Assembly: GCF_003185805.1 (NCBI RefSeq) | Contig: NZ_QHJY01000112.1 | Coordinates: 1 to 40,663 of the forward strand | Length of the DNA stretch: 40,663 nt | Direction: 5' to 3' | Source of the DNA: Caulobacter sp. D5 | GTDB lineage: Bacteria; Pseudomonadota; Alphaproteobacteria; Caulobacterales; Caulobacteraceae | Shown here: piece by piece, positions 15,539 through 24,364 of the stretch | Layout of the letters: the number at the start of each line of letters is the position of its first letter | Position numbering within the stretch: position 1 is the first letter of the stretch | Made by a program: the position numbers and the translations under genes | The notes under the pieces: model-generated | Database searches by the model: none | What the model saw: the letters and a program-made list of their open reading frames with translations, nothing else | What the model was told of the DNA's origin: nothing

Positions 15539-16609
15539 TCAGCGCCGCTTCTTCCTCGGCGGCGGCGTGGGGGCCGGCGGCGCGGTCGGGGGCGGCGTCC
15601 AGTCGAAGGCCAGCAGCAGGGTGCGCTGGTTCATCTCGCCGCCGTTGTCGTCCGACAGCAGATAGACCCGCGTCGCGCCGTTCGGGCCGGCGGCCAGGGC
15701 GATGCCTTCGAAGTTGTCGCGGATCAGGGCGCCTTCCAGGGTCAGGCTGGCTAGCGGGTACTGCTTATTGGCCGGGGTCATCGGGTCGGCGATGAAGCGC
15801 ACCTGGGCGCGCCAACCGCGCACCGGGTCGTAGGCCCGGTGCAGCGTGGCCAGGGCCTTGCCGCCGAAGGCCGTGAAGCCCGACAGGCCCCAGGTGAAGT
15901 CGATCGGCGACTGCGGCGGGATCGGCTGGCAACTGCTCGACAGCCGGCACAGCCACACCTCGCCCTCCTCGCCGCCGACGAGATAGGCGTCGGGACCGGC
16001 GGCGGGATAGGCGGTCAGCGCCTCCATGCCCTCGTTGTCGGGGAAGACGGTGGCGGGCTTGGGGGCGACGGCTGGGCGGCTCCACAGGCCGGTGGGGCCC
16101 ACGGCGTAGCGCCAGATGCGATGGTCGCGCTCGAAGCTGACCAGGCGCTCGCCGTTGGCCAGGCGGGTCAGGCCCTCGGCGTCGCCCTCGGTCTTGCCGC
16201 GCAGCCCCTGGCCGTCGACGCCGAGCAGGGGCGTCAGCTTGCCGTCGGTCAGGCCGATCAGCCTGCCGGTCGCATCGAGTTGCAGCCGCGCCGAGAAGCG
16301 GTCGCCGTCGTCGCTGACGGCCTCGACGCCGTTGGCGTCGGTCAGGACCAGGTCCGACAGGCCGTGCAGCCGGCTGGTGTCGGCGCTGGTGATGGCGATC
16401 CCGCCAGCGTAGACGAAGTTTCCGACGGCCGTCTGGTTCGGGTTCGAGGCGTTCAGCGGCACGGGCGTGACGGTCAGGCCGATCTCGGGACCGACCTTGA
16501 CCGGCGCCGCGGGCACGACGACGGGCGGCGGCGGTGCGGGCTTAGGACCGCACTGGGCCAGCATGCCGCCGGCCAGGCCAAGGGCGATCAGTCCGCGCAG
16601 TCCGATCAC
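15539..16609 (-). CDS. Phytase/esterase-like beta-propeller lipoprotein
   Basis: A 356-residue protein read from GTG at 16609, whose bases overlap the cobT TGA (GTGA), so the two are translationally coupled. The N-terminus has a short hydrophobic stretch and a lipobox [11 protein letters not shown], predicting a lipid-anchored envelope protein, then a proline-rich spacer. The body has the repeated strand pattern of the esterase-like phytase family (PF13449 type): [72 protein letters not shown] and [20 protein letters not shown], with acidic turn residues. The C-terminal tail is Pro-rich then basic (PPPRKKRR). Substrate is unknown; enzymatic activity in this family is inferred rather than proven. 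Confidence 0.82.
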   Translation of the reverse strand: MIGLRGLIALGLAGGMLAQCGPKPAPPPPVVVPAAPVKVGPEIGLTVTPVPLNASNPNQTAVGNFVYAGGIAITSADTSRLHGLSDLVLTDANGVEAVSDDGDRFSARLQLDATGRLIGLTDGKLTPLLGVDGQGLRGKTEGDAEGLTRLANGERLVSFERDHRIWRYAVGPTGLWSRPAVAPKPATVFPDNEGMEALTAYPAAGPDAYLVGGEEGEVWLCRLSSSCQPIPPQSPIDFTWGLSGFTAFGGKALATLHRAYDPVRGWRAQVRFIADPMTPANKQYPLASLTLEGALIRDNFEGIALAAGPNGATRVYLLSDDNGGEMNQRTLLLAFDWTPPPTAPPAPTPPPRKKRR

Positions 16610-18534
16610 GCCGAAGCCTTGCGCGCGGCCTTGGGAGCCTGGGGCACGACGGTGGGCGGCGGCGGCAGCAGGCCGCGGGCGCGCGCGGCGGTGCGCGGCT
16701 CCTCGTCGAACAGGGCGGCCAGCTGCTCGACCAGCACCCCGCCCAGCTGCTCGACGTCGACGATGGTGACGGCGCGGCGGTAGTAGCGGGTGACGTCGTG
16801 GCCGATGCCGATGGCGATCAGCTCGACCGGGCTCTTGCCCTCGATCTCGGCGATGACCTGCCGCAAGTGCCGCTCCAGATAGTGGCCCGAGTTCACGCTC
16901 AGGGTGGAGTCGTCCACCGGCGCGCCGTCGGAAATCACCATCAGAATGCGGCGGGCTTCGGGCCGGCCGATGATCCGCTGGTGCGCCCACATCAGGGCCT
17001 CGCCGTCGATGTTCTCCTTCAGGAGACCCTCGCGCATCATCAGGCCCAGATTCTTGCGGGCCCGTCTCCAAGGCGCATCGGCGGCCTTGTAGACGATGTG
17101 GCGCAGGTCGTTCAGGCGGCCGGGCGAGGGCGGCTTGCCGGCCTTGATCCACTCGTCGCGGCTGGTCCCGCCCTTCCAGGCGCGGGTGGTGAAGCCCAGC
17201 ACCTCGGTCTTGACGCCGCAGCGCTCGAGCGTGCGCGCCAGGATGTCGGCGCAGACGGCGGCGACCATGATCGGCCGGCCGCGCATCGAGCCGGAATTGT
17301 CGATCAGCAGGGTCACGACCGTGTCGCGGAACTCCTGGTCCTCCTCCTGCTTGAACGACAGGGGGGCGGTCGGGTCGATGATCACCCGCGTCAGGCGGGC
17401 GACGTCGAGCATCCCTTCCTCGAGATCGAAGGTCCAGGCGCGGTTCTGCTGGGCCAGCAGGCGGCGTTGCAGCTTGTTGGCCAGGCGCGAGACGACGCTG
17501 GACAGGGCCGAAAGCTGCTGGTCGAGATAGGCCCGCAGGCGGGTCAGCTCGTCCGGGTCGCACAGCTCCTCGGCCGAGACCACCTCGTCATAGGCCGTGG
17601 TGAACACCTTGTAGGCCGGCTCGCCGCCTTTGTCGGCCGACGGATCGGGACGGGCCGGCTTGGCGCCGTCGCCCATGTCGGGCGCTTCGTCGCTGTCTTC
17701 CGGCTCGCCTTCCTGCTCGGACTGGACGATCTCCTCGTCGCCGGCCTGGCTTTCGCGGTCGGAGGCCTCGCTCTCCTGCTGCGAGGAGCCGTCGGGCTGC
17801 TCGCCTTCGCCCTCGCCCTGGTCCTCGTCGGAATTGTCGGTCGGCTTGTCGTCCTCGCCTTCGTCCTCGTCCGACGCCTCGGTGGCGTCGTTGACGTCGT
17901 CGCCCAGGTCGAGGTCGCGCAGGATCTGGCGGGTGACCTTGGCGAAGGCGGCCTGGTCGTCCATGGCCGCGACCAGGCGGTCGAGGTCCTTGCCGGCCTT
18001 GGCCTCGATGTCGGCGCGCAGGATGTTGACCAGGGCCTTGGCGCCATCGGGCGGGGCGTCGCCGGTCAGGCGCTCGCGGGCCATCAGGCCCAGGATCTCG
18101 GCCATCGGAGCCGACTGCTGGTCGAAGGCGACGGCGCGGGTCAGGCCCTGCTTCTCCAGCCGGGTCTCGAGCACGGTGGCCAGGTTGGCGCGCACCCCGC
18201 CGAGCGCATTGCTGCCGATGGCCTCGATGCGGGCCTGCTCCAGCGACTCGTAGATCGCCTGGGCGTCGGGCGCGGCCGGGCGCGAGCGGGCGTGGGTCGA
18301 TGGGTCGTGATGGGCCAGACGCAGGGCGATCTGGTCGGCCATGCCGCGCAGGCGGGCGGCCTCGGGGCCGGACAGATCGCGCGGCGGATGCGGCAGCACG
18401 GCGCGCTTGCCCACCAGCCCCGGCGACTCGCCGGAAAACACGATCTCGAGGTCCGGCGTCTCGGCGAGCGAGCGGGCCGCGTGCGCCAGGGCGCGCTTGA
18501 AGGGTTCGGTCGGGTTTTCGGGCTTGGAGGCCAT
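16606..18534 (-). CDS. cobT: Aerobic cobaltochelatase subunit CobT
   Basis: A 642-residue CobT, the VWA-domain subunit that works with the AAA+ protein CobS and the large subunit CobN to insert cobalt in aerobic cobalamin synthesis. The N-terminal CobT domain starts [21 protein letters not shown] strongly acidic linker spans about residues 210-302 (runs of Asp, Glu, Ser and Gln). The C-terminal VWA domain has the metal-site motif [10 protein letters not shown] at 412-421 and a second phrase [20 protein letters not shown]. Length fits the family. No obvious ribosome site precedes the chosen ATG; a longer frame reads through unlikely sequence. cobS and cobN are not beside it. Its stop overlaps the start of the lipoprotein gene. 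Confidence 0.93.
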   Translation of the reverse strand: MASKPENPTEPFKRALAHAARSLAETPDLEIVFSGESPGLVGKRAVLPHPPRDLSGPEAARLRGMADQIALRLAHHDPSTHARSRPAAPDAQAIYESLEQARIEAIGSNALGGVRANLATVLETRLEKQGLTRAVAFDQQSAPMAEILGLMARERLTGDAPPDGAKALVNILRADIEAKAGKDLDRLVAAMDDQAAFAKVTRQILRDLDLGDDVNDATEASDEDEGEDDKPTDNSDEDQGEGEGEQPDGSSQQESEASDRESQAGDEEIVQSEQEGEPEDSDEAPDMGDGAKPARPDPSADKGGEPAYKVFTTAYDEVVSAEELCDPDELTRLRAYLDQQLSALSSVVSRLANKLQRRLLAQQNRAWTFDLEEGMLDVARLTRVIIDPTAPLSFKQEEDQEFRDTVVTLLIDNSGSMRGRPIMVAAVCADILARTLERCGVKTEVLGFTTRAWKGGTSRDEWIKAGKPPSPGRLNDLRHIVYKAADAPWRRARKNLGLMMREGLLKENIDGEALMWAHQRIIGRPEARRILMVISDGAPVDDSTLSVNSGHYLERHLRQVIAEIEGKSPVELIAIGIGHDVTRYYRRAVTIVDVEQLGGVLVEQLAALFDEEPRTAARARGLLPPPPTVVPQAPKAARKASA

Positions 18535-18608
18535 GGCTTTGGAGTTAGCGGCGCAGGCCCGCGAAGACAAGGAACGACGCGTGCCAAGGCGACGTTGTTG
18601 CGCTGAAG

Positions 18609-18623
18609 CCTGCGCAGCGCAGG
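18609..18623. promoter_or_regulatory. Perfect 15-base palindrome between cobT and a divergent membrane gene
   Basis: CCTGCGC-A-GCGCAGG lies in the 110-base gap between the divergent cobT and DUF1328 genes, 22 bases before the latter's ATG. It has the look of an operator for a dimeric regulator, but a chance GC palindrome is possible. Confidence 0.3.
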
Positions 18624-18644
18624 TCCAGTGCAAGGAGCTTTCCC

Positions 18645-18824
18645 ATGCTGAAATGGGCCCTGATCTTCGCCGTGGTCGCCATCATCGCCGGCGCCCTCGG
18701 CTTCACCGGCATCGCCGGCGCCGCGGCCGGCGTCGCCAAGATCCTGTTCTTCCTGTTCCTGGTGGTCTTCCTGGTCGTGCTGGTGCTCGGCCTGGGCGTC
18801 TTCAAGGGCGTGACGGGGAAGTAG
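18645..18824 (+). CDS. DUF1328 (UPF0391) small membrane protein
   Basis: A 59-residue hydrophobic protein beginning [20 protein letters not shown], then [20 protein letters not shown] and ending [11 protein letters not shown], with AAGGAGC seven bases before the ATG. Two membrane segments are separated by a Gly/Ala turn, the standard form of the DUF1328 family. The family is widespread in proteobacteria; its role is not established. It is divergent from cobT and followed at once by a family A repeat. Confidence 0.9.
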   Translation: MLKWALIFAVVAIIAGALGFTGIAGAAAGVAKILFFLFLVVFLVVLVLGLGVFKGVTGK

Positions 18825-18833
18825 AAACGCTAC

Positions 18834-18944
18834 CCTCCCCCTGAAGGGGGAGGTGGCCCGGAGGGCCGGAGGGGGAAGTGATTTCCCGCCGGCCGACTTC
18901 CCCCTCCGTCGGCTTCGCCGACACCTCCCCCTTCAGGGGGAGGG
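18834..18944. repeat. Palindromic repeat, family A, copy 3
   Basis: Outer hairpins CCTCCCCCTGAAGGGGGAGG and CCTCCCCCTTCAGGGGGAGG bracket GGCCCGGAGGGCC and GTCGGCTTCGCCGAC stems. It lies between the converging DUF1328 and DUF3089 genes, where it may serve as a terminator. Confidence 0.85.
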
Positions 18945-18955
18945 TCTTGAGGGCC

Positions 18956-20095
18956 TCACTTCCAGCCCTTCCCCTGCGCCTCGACCAGCGCCACCAGGTC
19001 CCCCATCGCCAGGTTCACGTCGGCCAGGTGCAGGCCCCAGGCCTTCAGCGGCATGCCCATGACCAAGAGGTCGCCGGGGATGTCGTCGACGCGCGGGTCG
19101 GCCGGGTCGCCGTGGACCTTGATGGCCAGGTAGTCGTAGGGGCCGCTGGTCGCGCATTGCGCGGTGACGAGGCCCGGGACCGAGACGAAGGTCGTGGTCA
19201 GGTCCTTGCCCTTCACCCACGGCGTCTTGCGCGGCGCGCCGGCGATGGTCTTGTCGCTGAAATAGCTGTGCAGCGGGGCCTCGCCGCCGGCCAGGGCCGC
19301 GGGGTTGACGCAGGCGGCGCGCTTGTCGCCCTCGGCCTTGCCGAAGAAGGCCGCGCCCTCCGGCGGGCTGGAGGCGCGGAACGACACGTAGGAGACGATG
19401 CAGCCGGTCTGGCCCGGCTTGCGGCACATCTTGATCGAGCCGTAGCTGTCGGTCGCCGGGTCGACCATCGTGTTCATGCCGATGATCAGGGCCGAGACCA
19501 GCTGCTTCTGCACCGGCTTGCCGTCGATTTCCTGCGCCAGCAGGCGCAGCAGCACGCGCGAGCCCTGCGAGTGGCCGATCAGCACCACGCCGCGGCCCTT
19601 GTTGTCGCGCGCCAGATAGTCCTTCCAGGCGTCGAGCACGTCGCCATAGGCAAGGTTCTCGTCCCCCGGCGAGGCCTGACCGCGCATCACCTGGCGCAGC
19701 GCCGCCAGGGTCACCTGCCGGTACATCGGCGCGAACACCCGGCAGGCCTGGCCAAAGCGCGCGGCCTGCTGCTCGGCGACCGTGGTCTCGGCCGGGTCGA
19801 TGGTCATGTCGCTGTTGCCGCCGGGATCGGTCGACACGGTCGGATAGACGTAGAAGCAGTCGATCGGGGCCTTGGGATCGGCCTTGAACGGCTCGACCTT
19901 GGTGGACCCGTCGGCGGCGACGACGGTGGTCGTCTGGTCCTGGGCGCAGGCGTCCTGGCGGCCTGGCCGGCACAGCCAGGCGGCGTCCTGGGTGTAGTCG
20001 TTCTTCGGCTGGGGACCTGCGGGCGCCGGCTGGGCGCAGGCCGCGCTCGCCAGGCTCATGGACACCGCCAGCGCGGCCCAGATCGTCTTGCTCAT
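18956..20095 (-). CDS. DUF3089 alpha/beta-hydrolase, exported
   Basis: A 379-residue protein. The ATG at 20095, after GGTGGAA, begins MSKTIWAALAVSMSLASAAC, a signal peptide. The nucleophile elbow GHSQGS (Ser176) lies in GVVLIGHSQGSRVLLRLLAQ, and FYVYPTVSTDPGGNSDM and FGQACRVFAPMYRQVTL are typical of DUF3089 lipase-like proteins. A late His (VKVHGDPADPRVDDIPGD) could complete the triad with an Asp. It probably acts on an ester or lipid in the periplasm; the substrate is unknown. It is followed on the chromosome by a family A repeat and lies downstream of the dioxygenase gene on the same strand, with 95 bases between. Confidence 0.88.
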   Translation of the reverse strand: MSKTIWAALAVSMSLASAACAQPAPAGPQPKNDYTQDAAWLCRPGRQDACAQDQTTTVVAADGSTKVEPFKADPKAPIDCFYVYPTVSTDPGGNSDMTIDPAETTVAEQQAARFGQACRVFAPMYRQVTLAALRQVMRGQASPGDENLAYGDVLDAWKDYLARDNKGRGVVLIGHSQGSRVLLRLLAQEIDGKPVQKQLVSALIIGMNTMVDPATDSYGSIKMCRKPGQTGCIVSYVSFRASSPPEGAAFFGKAEGDKRAACVNPAALAGGEAPLHSYFSDKTIAGAPRKTPWVKGKDLTTTFVSVPGLVTAQCATSGPYDYLAIKVHGDPADPRVDDIPGDLLVMGMPLKAWGLHLADVNLAMGDLVALVEAQGKGWK

Positions 20096-20166
20096 TTCCA
20101 CCCCTTGCGGCCGAACGGCCGTTTGGAGCGGAGGATGGCGCGTGGCGGGCGAGACGAAAAGCCTTT

Positions 20167-20189
20167 CCTTCTCCCGCAAGGGGAGAAGG
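20167..20189 (-). terminator. Hairpin after the dioxygenase gene
   Basis: CCTTCTCCC and GGGGAGAAGG pair around GCAA directly after the dioxygenase stop at 20191. Read on the minus strand it is followed by AAAGGC rather than a T run, so it may be a weak terminator or a degenerate family E repeat arm. Confidence 0.5.
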
Positions 20190-20190
20190 A

Positions 20191-21138
20191 TCAGAGACCC
20201 GGAACGATCGCCTTGAGCCGCGCTTCGCCGGTCAGCGCCTCGTGGTGCGGCGGACCCATGCCGTCGTGCGGCGAACCGCCTTGCTGGCCATTGGGGAAGC
20301 CGCCGGGCGGCGGGCCGGGCGGGCGGCCGTTCGCGCCGCCATTGGGCATGCCGCCAGGGGGCGGACCCATGCCCGCGGGAGGAGGGCCCATGCCGCCGGG
20401 AGGCGGACCGCCCGGTCCACCGCCCGGTCCACCCATCCCCGCGTCGTCCTTCCAGTCGGCGGCGGGATCGACGCCGAGCACCAGGGCCAGGACGTAGCCG
20501 TCCTTGCCTTCCTTGACGCTGGCGACCATGGCCTCGCCGCCTTGCAGGGCGATGCCGTCGTGGCGGTTGAAGGTGTCGCGCTGGCGGGGGCGCTTATAGG
20601 CCGGGACGTTCTTGTAGAGATATTCCGACAGGGCGTCCGGAATGAACAGCTGCGCCGTCAGTACGGTGCGGGCGTCCAGGTGCGCCTTGATGTGGATGTG
20701 CGGGGTGCGGCCCTCGTACCAGCCCGGCCAGATGGTCTTGAAGACAACCTTGCCGGCGCTGTCGCTGATCTGCGCCCCGCGCAGGAAGGTTGCGCCCTTG
20801 GCGGCGGTCTTGTGGTCGTCGCCCTGGCCTTCGTAGCCGGAATAGATCCCCTGCGCGTCGCAGTGCCAGATATCGACCCGCGCACCCTTCAGCGGCCGGC
20901 AGGCGCCGTCGACTACGGTCAGGGCCACGGTGACGGGCGCGCCCTTCCGGCCTTCGGTGATGTCGGCGCGGTCCAGCTTCGGATCGAACCAGTAGGGACC
21001 CTGGGTGACCTGCGGAGTGATGGCGCAGACGCCCTCGGCGGCTGCCGCCGGGCGCGAGCCCACGGCGACGGCGGCGAAGGGAACGGCGCCGGCGAGGGCC
21101 AGCAGGCCGCGACGGCTGGGGGAAACGGTGGTGGGCAT
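20191..21138 (-). CDS. Exported intradiol ring-cleavage dioxygenase with Gly/Pro tail
   Basis: A 315-residue protein. The N-terminus has a Tat-type signal (SPSRRGLLALAGAVPFAAVA), so it is probably exported folded. The dioxygenase core carries the non-haem Fe(III) ligands: Tyr99 in VDIWHCDAQGIYSGY, Tyr141 in WPGWYEGRTPHIHIK, and His147 and His149. Intradiol enzymes open catechol-type rings between the hydroxyls. Residues 233-298 form an unusual Gly/Pro/Met-rich low-complexity tail (repeats of PPPGGMGPPPAGM type) before a short end. ATG at 21138, GGAGCG upstream. No other aromatic-degradation gene is present. Substrate unknown. Confidence 0.88.
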   Translation of the reverse strand: MPTTVSPSRRGLLALAGAVPFAAVAVGSRPAAAAEGVCAITPQVTQGPYWFDPKLDRADITEGRKGAPVTVALTVVDGACRPLKGARVDIWHCDAQGIYSGYEGQGDDHKTAAKGATFLRGAQISDSAGKVVFKTIWPGWYEGRTPHIHIKAHLDARTVLTAQLFIPDALSEYLYKNVPAYKRPRQRDTFNRHDGIALQGGEAMVASVKEGKDGYVLALVLGVDPAADWKDDAGMGGPGGGPGGPPPGGMGPPPAGMGPPPGGMPNGGANGRPPGPPPGGFPNGQQGGSPHDGMGPPHHEALTGEARLKAIVPGL

Positions 21139-21250
21139 CGGCGCTCCGAAACGAGAGGCCGCTCTTCTGACCGGACGATTGTGCCGCCGTATGTCCGGTT
21201 CTTGCGGGATTGCAAATTTGGTCGCCGCAAGTGGGGCGACGCATCGCGAC

Positions 21251-21379
21251 CCTCCCCCTGAAGGGGGAGGTGGCCCGGAGGGCCGGAGGGGGAAGATCCT
21301 GATGACCCGAAGCCGTCGCCGCCGCAGGCAGTCACTTCCCCCTCAGTCGCTTCGCGACAGCTCCCCCTCCAGGGGGAGC
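21251..21379. repeat. Palindromic repeat, family A, copy 4
   Basis: CCTCCCCCTGAAGGGGGAGG with GGCCCGGAGGGCC on the left, and GTCGCTTCGCGAC with CTCCCCCTCCAGGGGGAG on the right. It separates the flgL stop from the dioxygenase promoter. The rest of 21139-21392 holds no gene. Confidence 0.83.
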
Positions 21380-21392
21380 ATCCTTCTGAATT

Positions 21393-22298
21393 CTACAGAT
21401 ACTTGCTCAGGCTCAGCGACGAGAGGGTGCTGATCATCGAGTACATGGCTTCCAGCTGGGTCTCGTACTGGGTGGCCAGGACGGCGGTCTCGGCGAGGTC
21501 GGCGTCCTTGAGGTTGGACGACAGGGTGTCGATGCTGTCGATCTTGGCCTCGTTGCGCGAGGTCAGGTCCGAGAGGGTGGAGGCCTGCAGCGAGACCTGC
21601 TCCTGCAGCGAACCGACGCCGGTCACCGCGTCGCTGACCATGTCGTAGGCGCTGGAGATCACCGTGGTGTCGCTGGGCGAGGCGATGACCATCTTCAGCG
21701 CGCGGGCCAGCTCCTCGAAGGCCGAGGAGTCGGCGGTGACCGACAGGTTGATGCTCTGGCCGTCGGTGGTGGTGAAGGTGCGGCCGGCGCTGGAGCCCTG
21801 GTAGTAGTTGGTGTCGGCGACGCTGGTGTCGGCCGGCGGGTCGTAGTCGGTGTCGCTGTAGTCGACGGCGGCGGCGTCGCCGGCCGTGCCCGAGAACAGG
21901 TAGACCCCGGCCGAGTTGCTGTTGAGCAGGGCCTGCAGGTCGTTCAGCCAGCTGGTGGCGTACTGGACGGTGGTGTCGGCGTCGGTGGTCGTGCTCGACA
22001 TCATCGAGGCCAGCTGGCTCTTGATGGTGGTGGCCAGGTCGGCGATGTCGCCCAGGGCCGAGTAGGACGCGTTGACATAGGCCGTCGCGGTGCTGGCCGC
22101 GCTGTTCTCGGCCGTCAGGGCCGCGCTCTGGCTGGACAGGCGCAGCAGGCTGCCGGTGTCCTTGCCCAGGCCCCCATAGGTGGTCGACTTCAGGCCCGAG
22201 GCGGTCTGGGCCTGCTGGTCGGCCAGCTTGGCCTGCACCTTCAGGCTGGCCGTCAGCATGGTGTTGGAGTGGTTGAAGGTGGCGATGCGGCTGATCAT
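21393..22298 (-). CDS. flgL: Flagellar hook-filament junction protein FlgL
   Basis: A 301-residue flagellin-like junction protein, last gene of the minus-strand operon; its ATG is two bases after the flgK stop. It starts MISRIATFNHSNTMLTASLK, the helical N-terminus that packs in the export channel, and ends AVLATQYETQLEAMYSMIST then LSSLSLSKYL, the matching C-terminal helix. The middle is Asp/Ser/Thr-rich (SDTDYDPPADTSVADTNYYQ). No cysteine is present, as in other exported axial proteins of this locus. It sits between the hook-filament adaptor FlgK and the flagellin. Lys and Arg are scarce. Confidence 0.88.
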   Translation of the reverse strand: MISRIATFNHSNTMLTASLKVQAKLADQQAQTASGLKSTTYGGLGKDTGSLLRLSSQSAALTAENSAASTATAYVNASYSALGDIADLATTIKSQLASMMSSTTTDADTTVQYATSWLNDLQALLNSNSAGVYLFSGTAGDAAAVDYSDTDYDPPADTSVADTNYYQGSSAGRTFTTTDGQSINLSVTADSSAFEELARALKMVIASPSDTTVISSAYDMVSDAVTGVGSLQEQVSLQASTLSDLTSRNEAKIDSIDTLSSNLKDADLAETAVLATQYETQLEAMYSMISTLSSLSLSKYL

Positions 22299-22300
22299 GG

Positions 22301-24028
22301 TCAGCTCACCATGCTGATCAGGGCTTCGAACAGCTCCTTGGCCATCGAGACGAGCTGGGCGGTGGCCTCGTACTGCGACTGGTAGGTCGTCAGCAGGGCC
22401 AGCTCCTCGTCGACATTGACGGCGGTGGTGTTCTGCAGCCGGCTGGTGGCCGCCTCGTAGGTGGCCTGGGCGGTCTCGGAGTTGGAGGAGGCGTCGGAGA
22501 CCAGGGTCGCCGCGCCGGCGACGAAGCTGGCGGTGTAGGACGACAGGGTGACGGTCTTGGCCGGCTGGTCGCCGGCCGCCGCGAAGGTCAGGGTCCCCGA
22601 CAGCATCGAGGTCAGGGCGTCGACGGTGGTGCTGTCGGAGGTCGACAGGGCGCGGTCGCCGGCCGACAGCGTGGTCGAGGTGTCGAGCGCGCCGGTGGCC
22701 AGCAGGCTGTAGTCGTTCGCCAGCTTCGACGAGATCGAGATGTCGGCGGCGGTCGAGCCCGAGAACAGGTCGTTGAAGCCGAAATAGTCGGAGACGCCTT
22801 GCGCGTCGTCGCCGACCGAGGCGCCGATGTCGCCCATGGCCACGCCGTTGGCGCTGTCGTCGGCGGTGATGGTCAGCTTGCCGTCCGTGCCGATGCTGGC
22901 CGACAGGCCGTCGATGGCGTCGAGGGCGTTCACCAGATCATCGACGCTGGAATAGGACGACAGGTCCAGGTCCTCGGTCGAGATCGTGGTCCCGCTGGAA
23001 TCGACCACGGCCACCCGCAGCGTGCCGCTGGCCGAGAAGCCGTCGCTGCCCGACACCGTGCCCGCGCTGGTCAGGGTGGTGGGCGCGGGCACGGCCGAGC
23101 CGGCGTTGGTGATGGCGTTGACCTGCGAGATCAGGGTCGACGCCATGGCGTCCAGCTCGGCCTGCTCGTCGACCAGGGTCTCGTCGCGCAGGGTGATCAG
23201 CGCGCCCAGCTGGCCGGAATCGACGCTCTCGGTGATGTCCTTGCCGTTCAGCGTGATCCCCGAGATCGTGTCGGGATAGACGCTGGTCGCGCCGAGGGCG
23301 CTGGAGGCGGTGTAGCTGAGCTTGGCGGCGGTGGTGCCCAGGAGCTGGTCGCCGCCGATGGTGTAGACCACCAGCTTGTTGTCCGACGTCGTGTAGCTGC
23401 TGATGCCGATCAGGCCCGACAGGGTGGTCAGGGCCGAGTCGCGCTGATCCTGCAGGCTGGTGACGTCGCCGCCCTGGGCGGTAACCGACGAGATCTGGTC
23501 GTTCAGCGAGGCCAGGGTCGACAGGGTCGAGTTGATGGTGTCGACCGTCGTGGAGATGTCGGTGTTGGCCTGGGTGCGCAGGTCCTGGATCGAGGCCGAC
23601 AGGCCGCCGATGCTGGCCGCCAGCGACGAGGCGGCCGAGACCACCGAGGCCTTGGCCGTGTCGCTGTCGGCGCTGGCCGACAACGAGGTCAGGGCGCTGG
23701 TGAAGGTGTCGAGCAGGCTGGAGAGGTCGCTGCCGGCGTCCACCGAGCCGAGGGCGGCGTCGTAGGACTGCATGTAGCTGTCGATCGTCGAGGCGTAGCC
23801 CGCGCCGGCCGCCGTCTTGACCACGGTCTTGGCCAGATAGGTGTCGGCGGCCCGCTGGATCGTGGTCGTCGAGGCCGAGTTCAGCGCCGTCGTCGCGGTC
23901 GAGCTGACGCTCTTGCGCGTGTAGGTCAGGTCGTCCGCGTTGGCCACGTTGGCGTTGGCCACCGCGATCTGCATCTGCGTGCTGGACAGCGCGGACGAGG
24001 CGGAGCTGATGATCGACGACAGCGACAT
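22301..24028 (-). CDS. flgK: Flagellar hook-associated protein 1, FlgK
   Basis: A 575-residue FlgK, the first junction protein after the hook. The N-terminus MSLSSIISSASSALSSTQMQ and VANANVANADDLTYTRKSV carry the conserved rod-hook-type start (with NVANADD in place of the usual NIAN). The conserved block ASLNDQISSVTAQGGDVTS, then LQDQRDSALTTLSGLIGI follows, and the C-terminus is NVDEELALLTTYQSQYEATA, then QLVSMAKELFEALISMVS. The central region is Ser/Thr/Asp/Ala-rich without cysteine. AAGGA precedes the ATG. It is flanked by a small helical gene upstream and flgL downstream, the classical flgN-flgK-flgL order. Confidence 0.9.
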   Translation of the reverse strand: MSLSSIISSASSALSSTQMQIAVANANVANADDLTYTRKSVSSTATTALNSASTTTIQRAADTYLAKTVVKTAAGAGYASTIDSYMQSYDAALGSVDAGSDLSSLLDTFTSALTSLSASADSDTAKASVVSAASSLAASIGGLSASIQDLRTQANTDISTTVDTINSTLSTLASLNDQISSVTAQGGDVTSLQDQRDSALTTLSGLIGISSYTTSDNKLVVYTIGGDQLLGTTAAKLSYTASSALGATSVYPDTISGITLNGKDITESVDSGQLGALITLRDETLVDEQAELDAMASTLISQVNAITNAGSAVPAPTTLTSAGTVSGSDGFSASGTLRVAVVDSSGTTISTEDLDLSSYSSVDDLVNALDAIDGLSASIGTDGKLTITADDSANGVAMGDIGASVGDDAQGVSDYFGFNDLFSGSTAADISISSKLANDYSLLATGALDTSTTLSAGDRALSTSDSTTVDALTSMLSGTLTFAAAGDQPAKTVTLSSYTASFVAGAATLVSDASSNSETAQATYEAATSRLQNTTAVNVDEELALLTTYQSQYEATAQLVSMAKELFEALISMVS

Positions 24029-24032
24029 GGCG

Positions 24033-24359
24033 CTAGTCCTTGCGGCGGCGGTGGTCGCGCAGGGCCCGGACGCTGCCGCGATAGCCGGCGGTGGCGCTCA
24101 GGCCGCGGGTGACGGCCTGGATGCGTTCGCGGCTCTCGGCCATGTCGGTCTCGAGCGCGGCGACGCGGGTTTCCAGCACAGTCTGCACGTCGTGCAGGTT
24201 CGACAGCATCAGCAGGCGCTGGTCGTCCGACAGGGCCGACAGGCCCTCGGCGATGCTCCGCGCCAGGGCCCGCGCCTCCTCGACCGAGGAGACCACCGGC
24301 GTGTCGCGGTCCCGGCGCGCCTTCTGGGCGCGGGTATGCAGGCGTTCGATGGTGCCCAT
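24033..24359 (-). CDS. Candidate FlgN-type export chaperone
   Basis: A 108-residue, charged, mostly helical protein (MGTIERLHTRAQKARRDRDT, later SDDQRLLMLSNLHDVQTVLETRVAALETDMAESRERIQAV is one long helix) ending in basic RDHRRRKD. It lies between flgE and flgK with five bases to flgK, where chaperones for FlgK and FlgL commonly sit. A GTG at 24368 overlapping the flgE stop (GTGA) is an alternative start that would give coupling. I recognise no sequence signature, so the FlgN role is inferred from position, size and helicity. Confidence 0.6.
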   Translation of the reverse strand: MGTIERLHTRAQKARRDRDTPVVSSVEEARALARSIAEGLSALSDDQRLLMLSNLHDVQTVLETRVAALETDMAESRERIQAVTRGLSATAGYRGSVRALRDHRRRKD

Positions 24360-24364
24360 GGCGC

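Noticed and set aside
16606-18644. Cobalamin riboswitch at cobT
   Set aside because: The gap before cobT is only 110 bases and has no B12-box; there is just a short palindrome.
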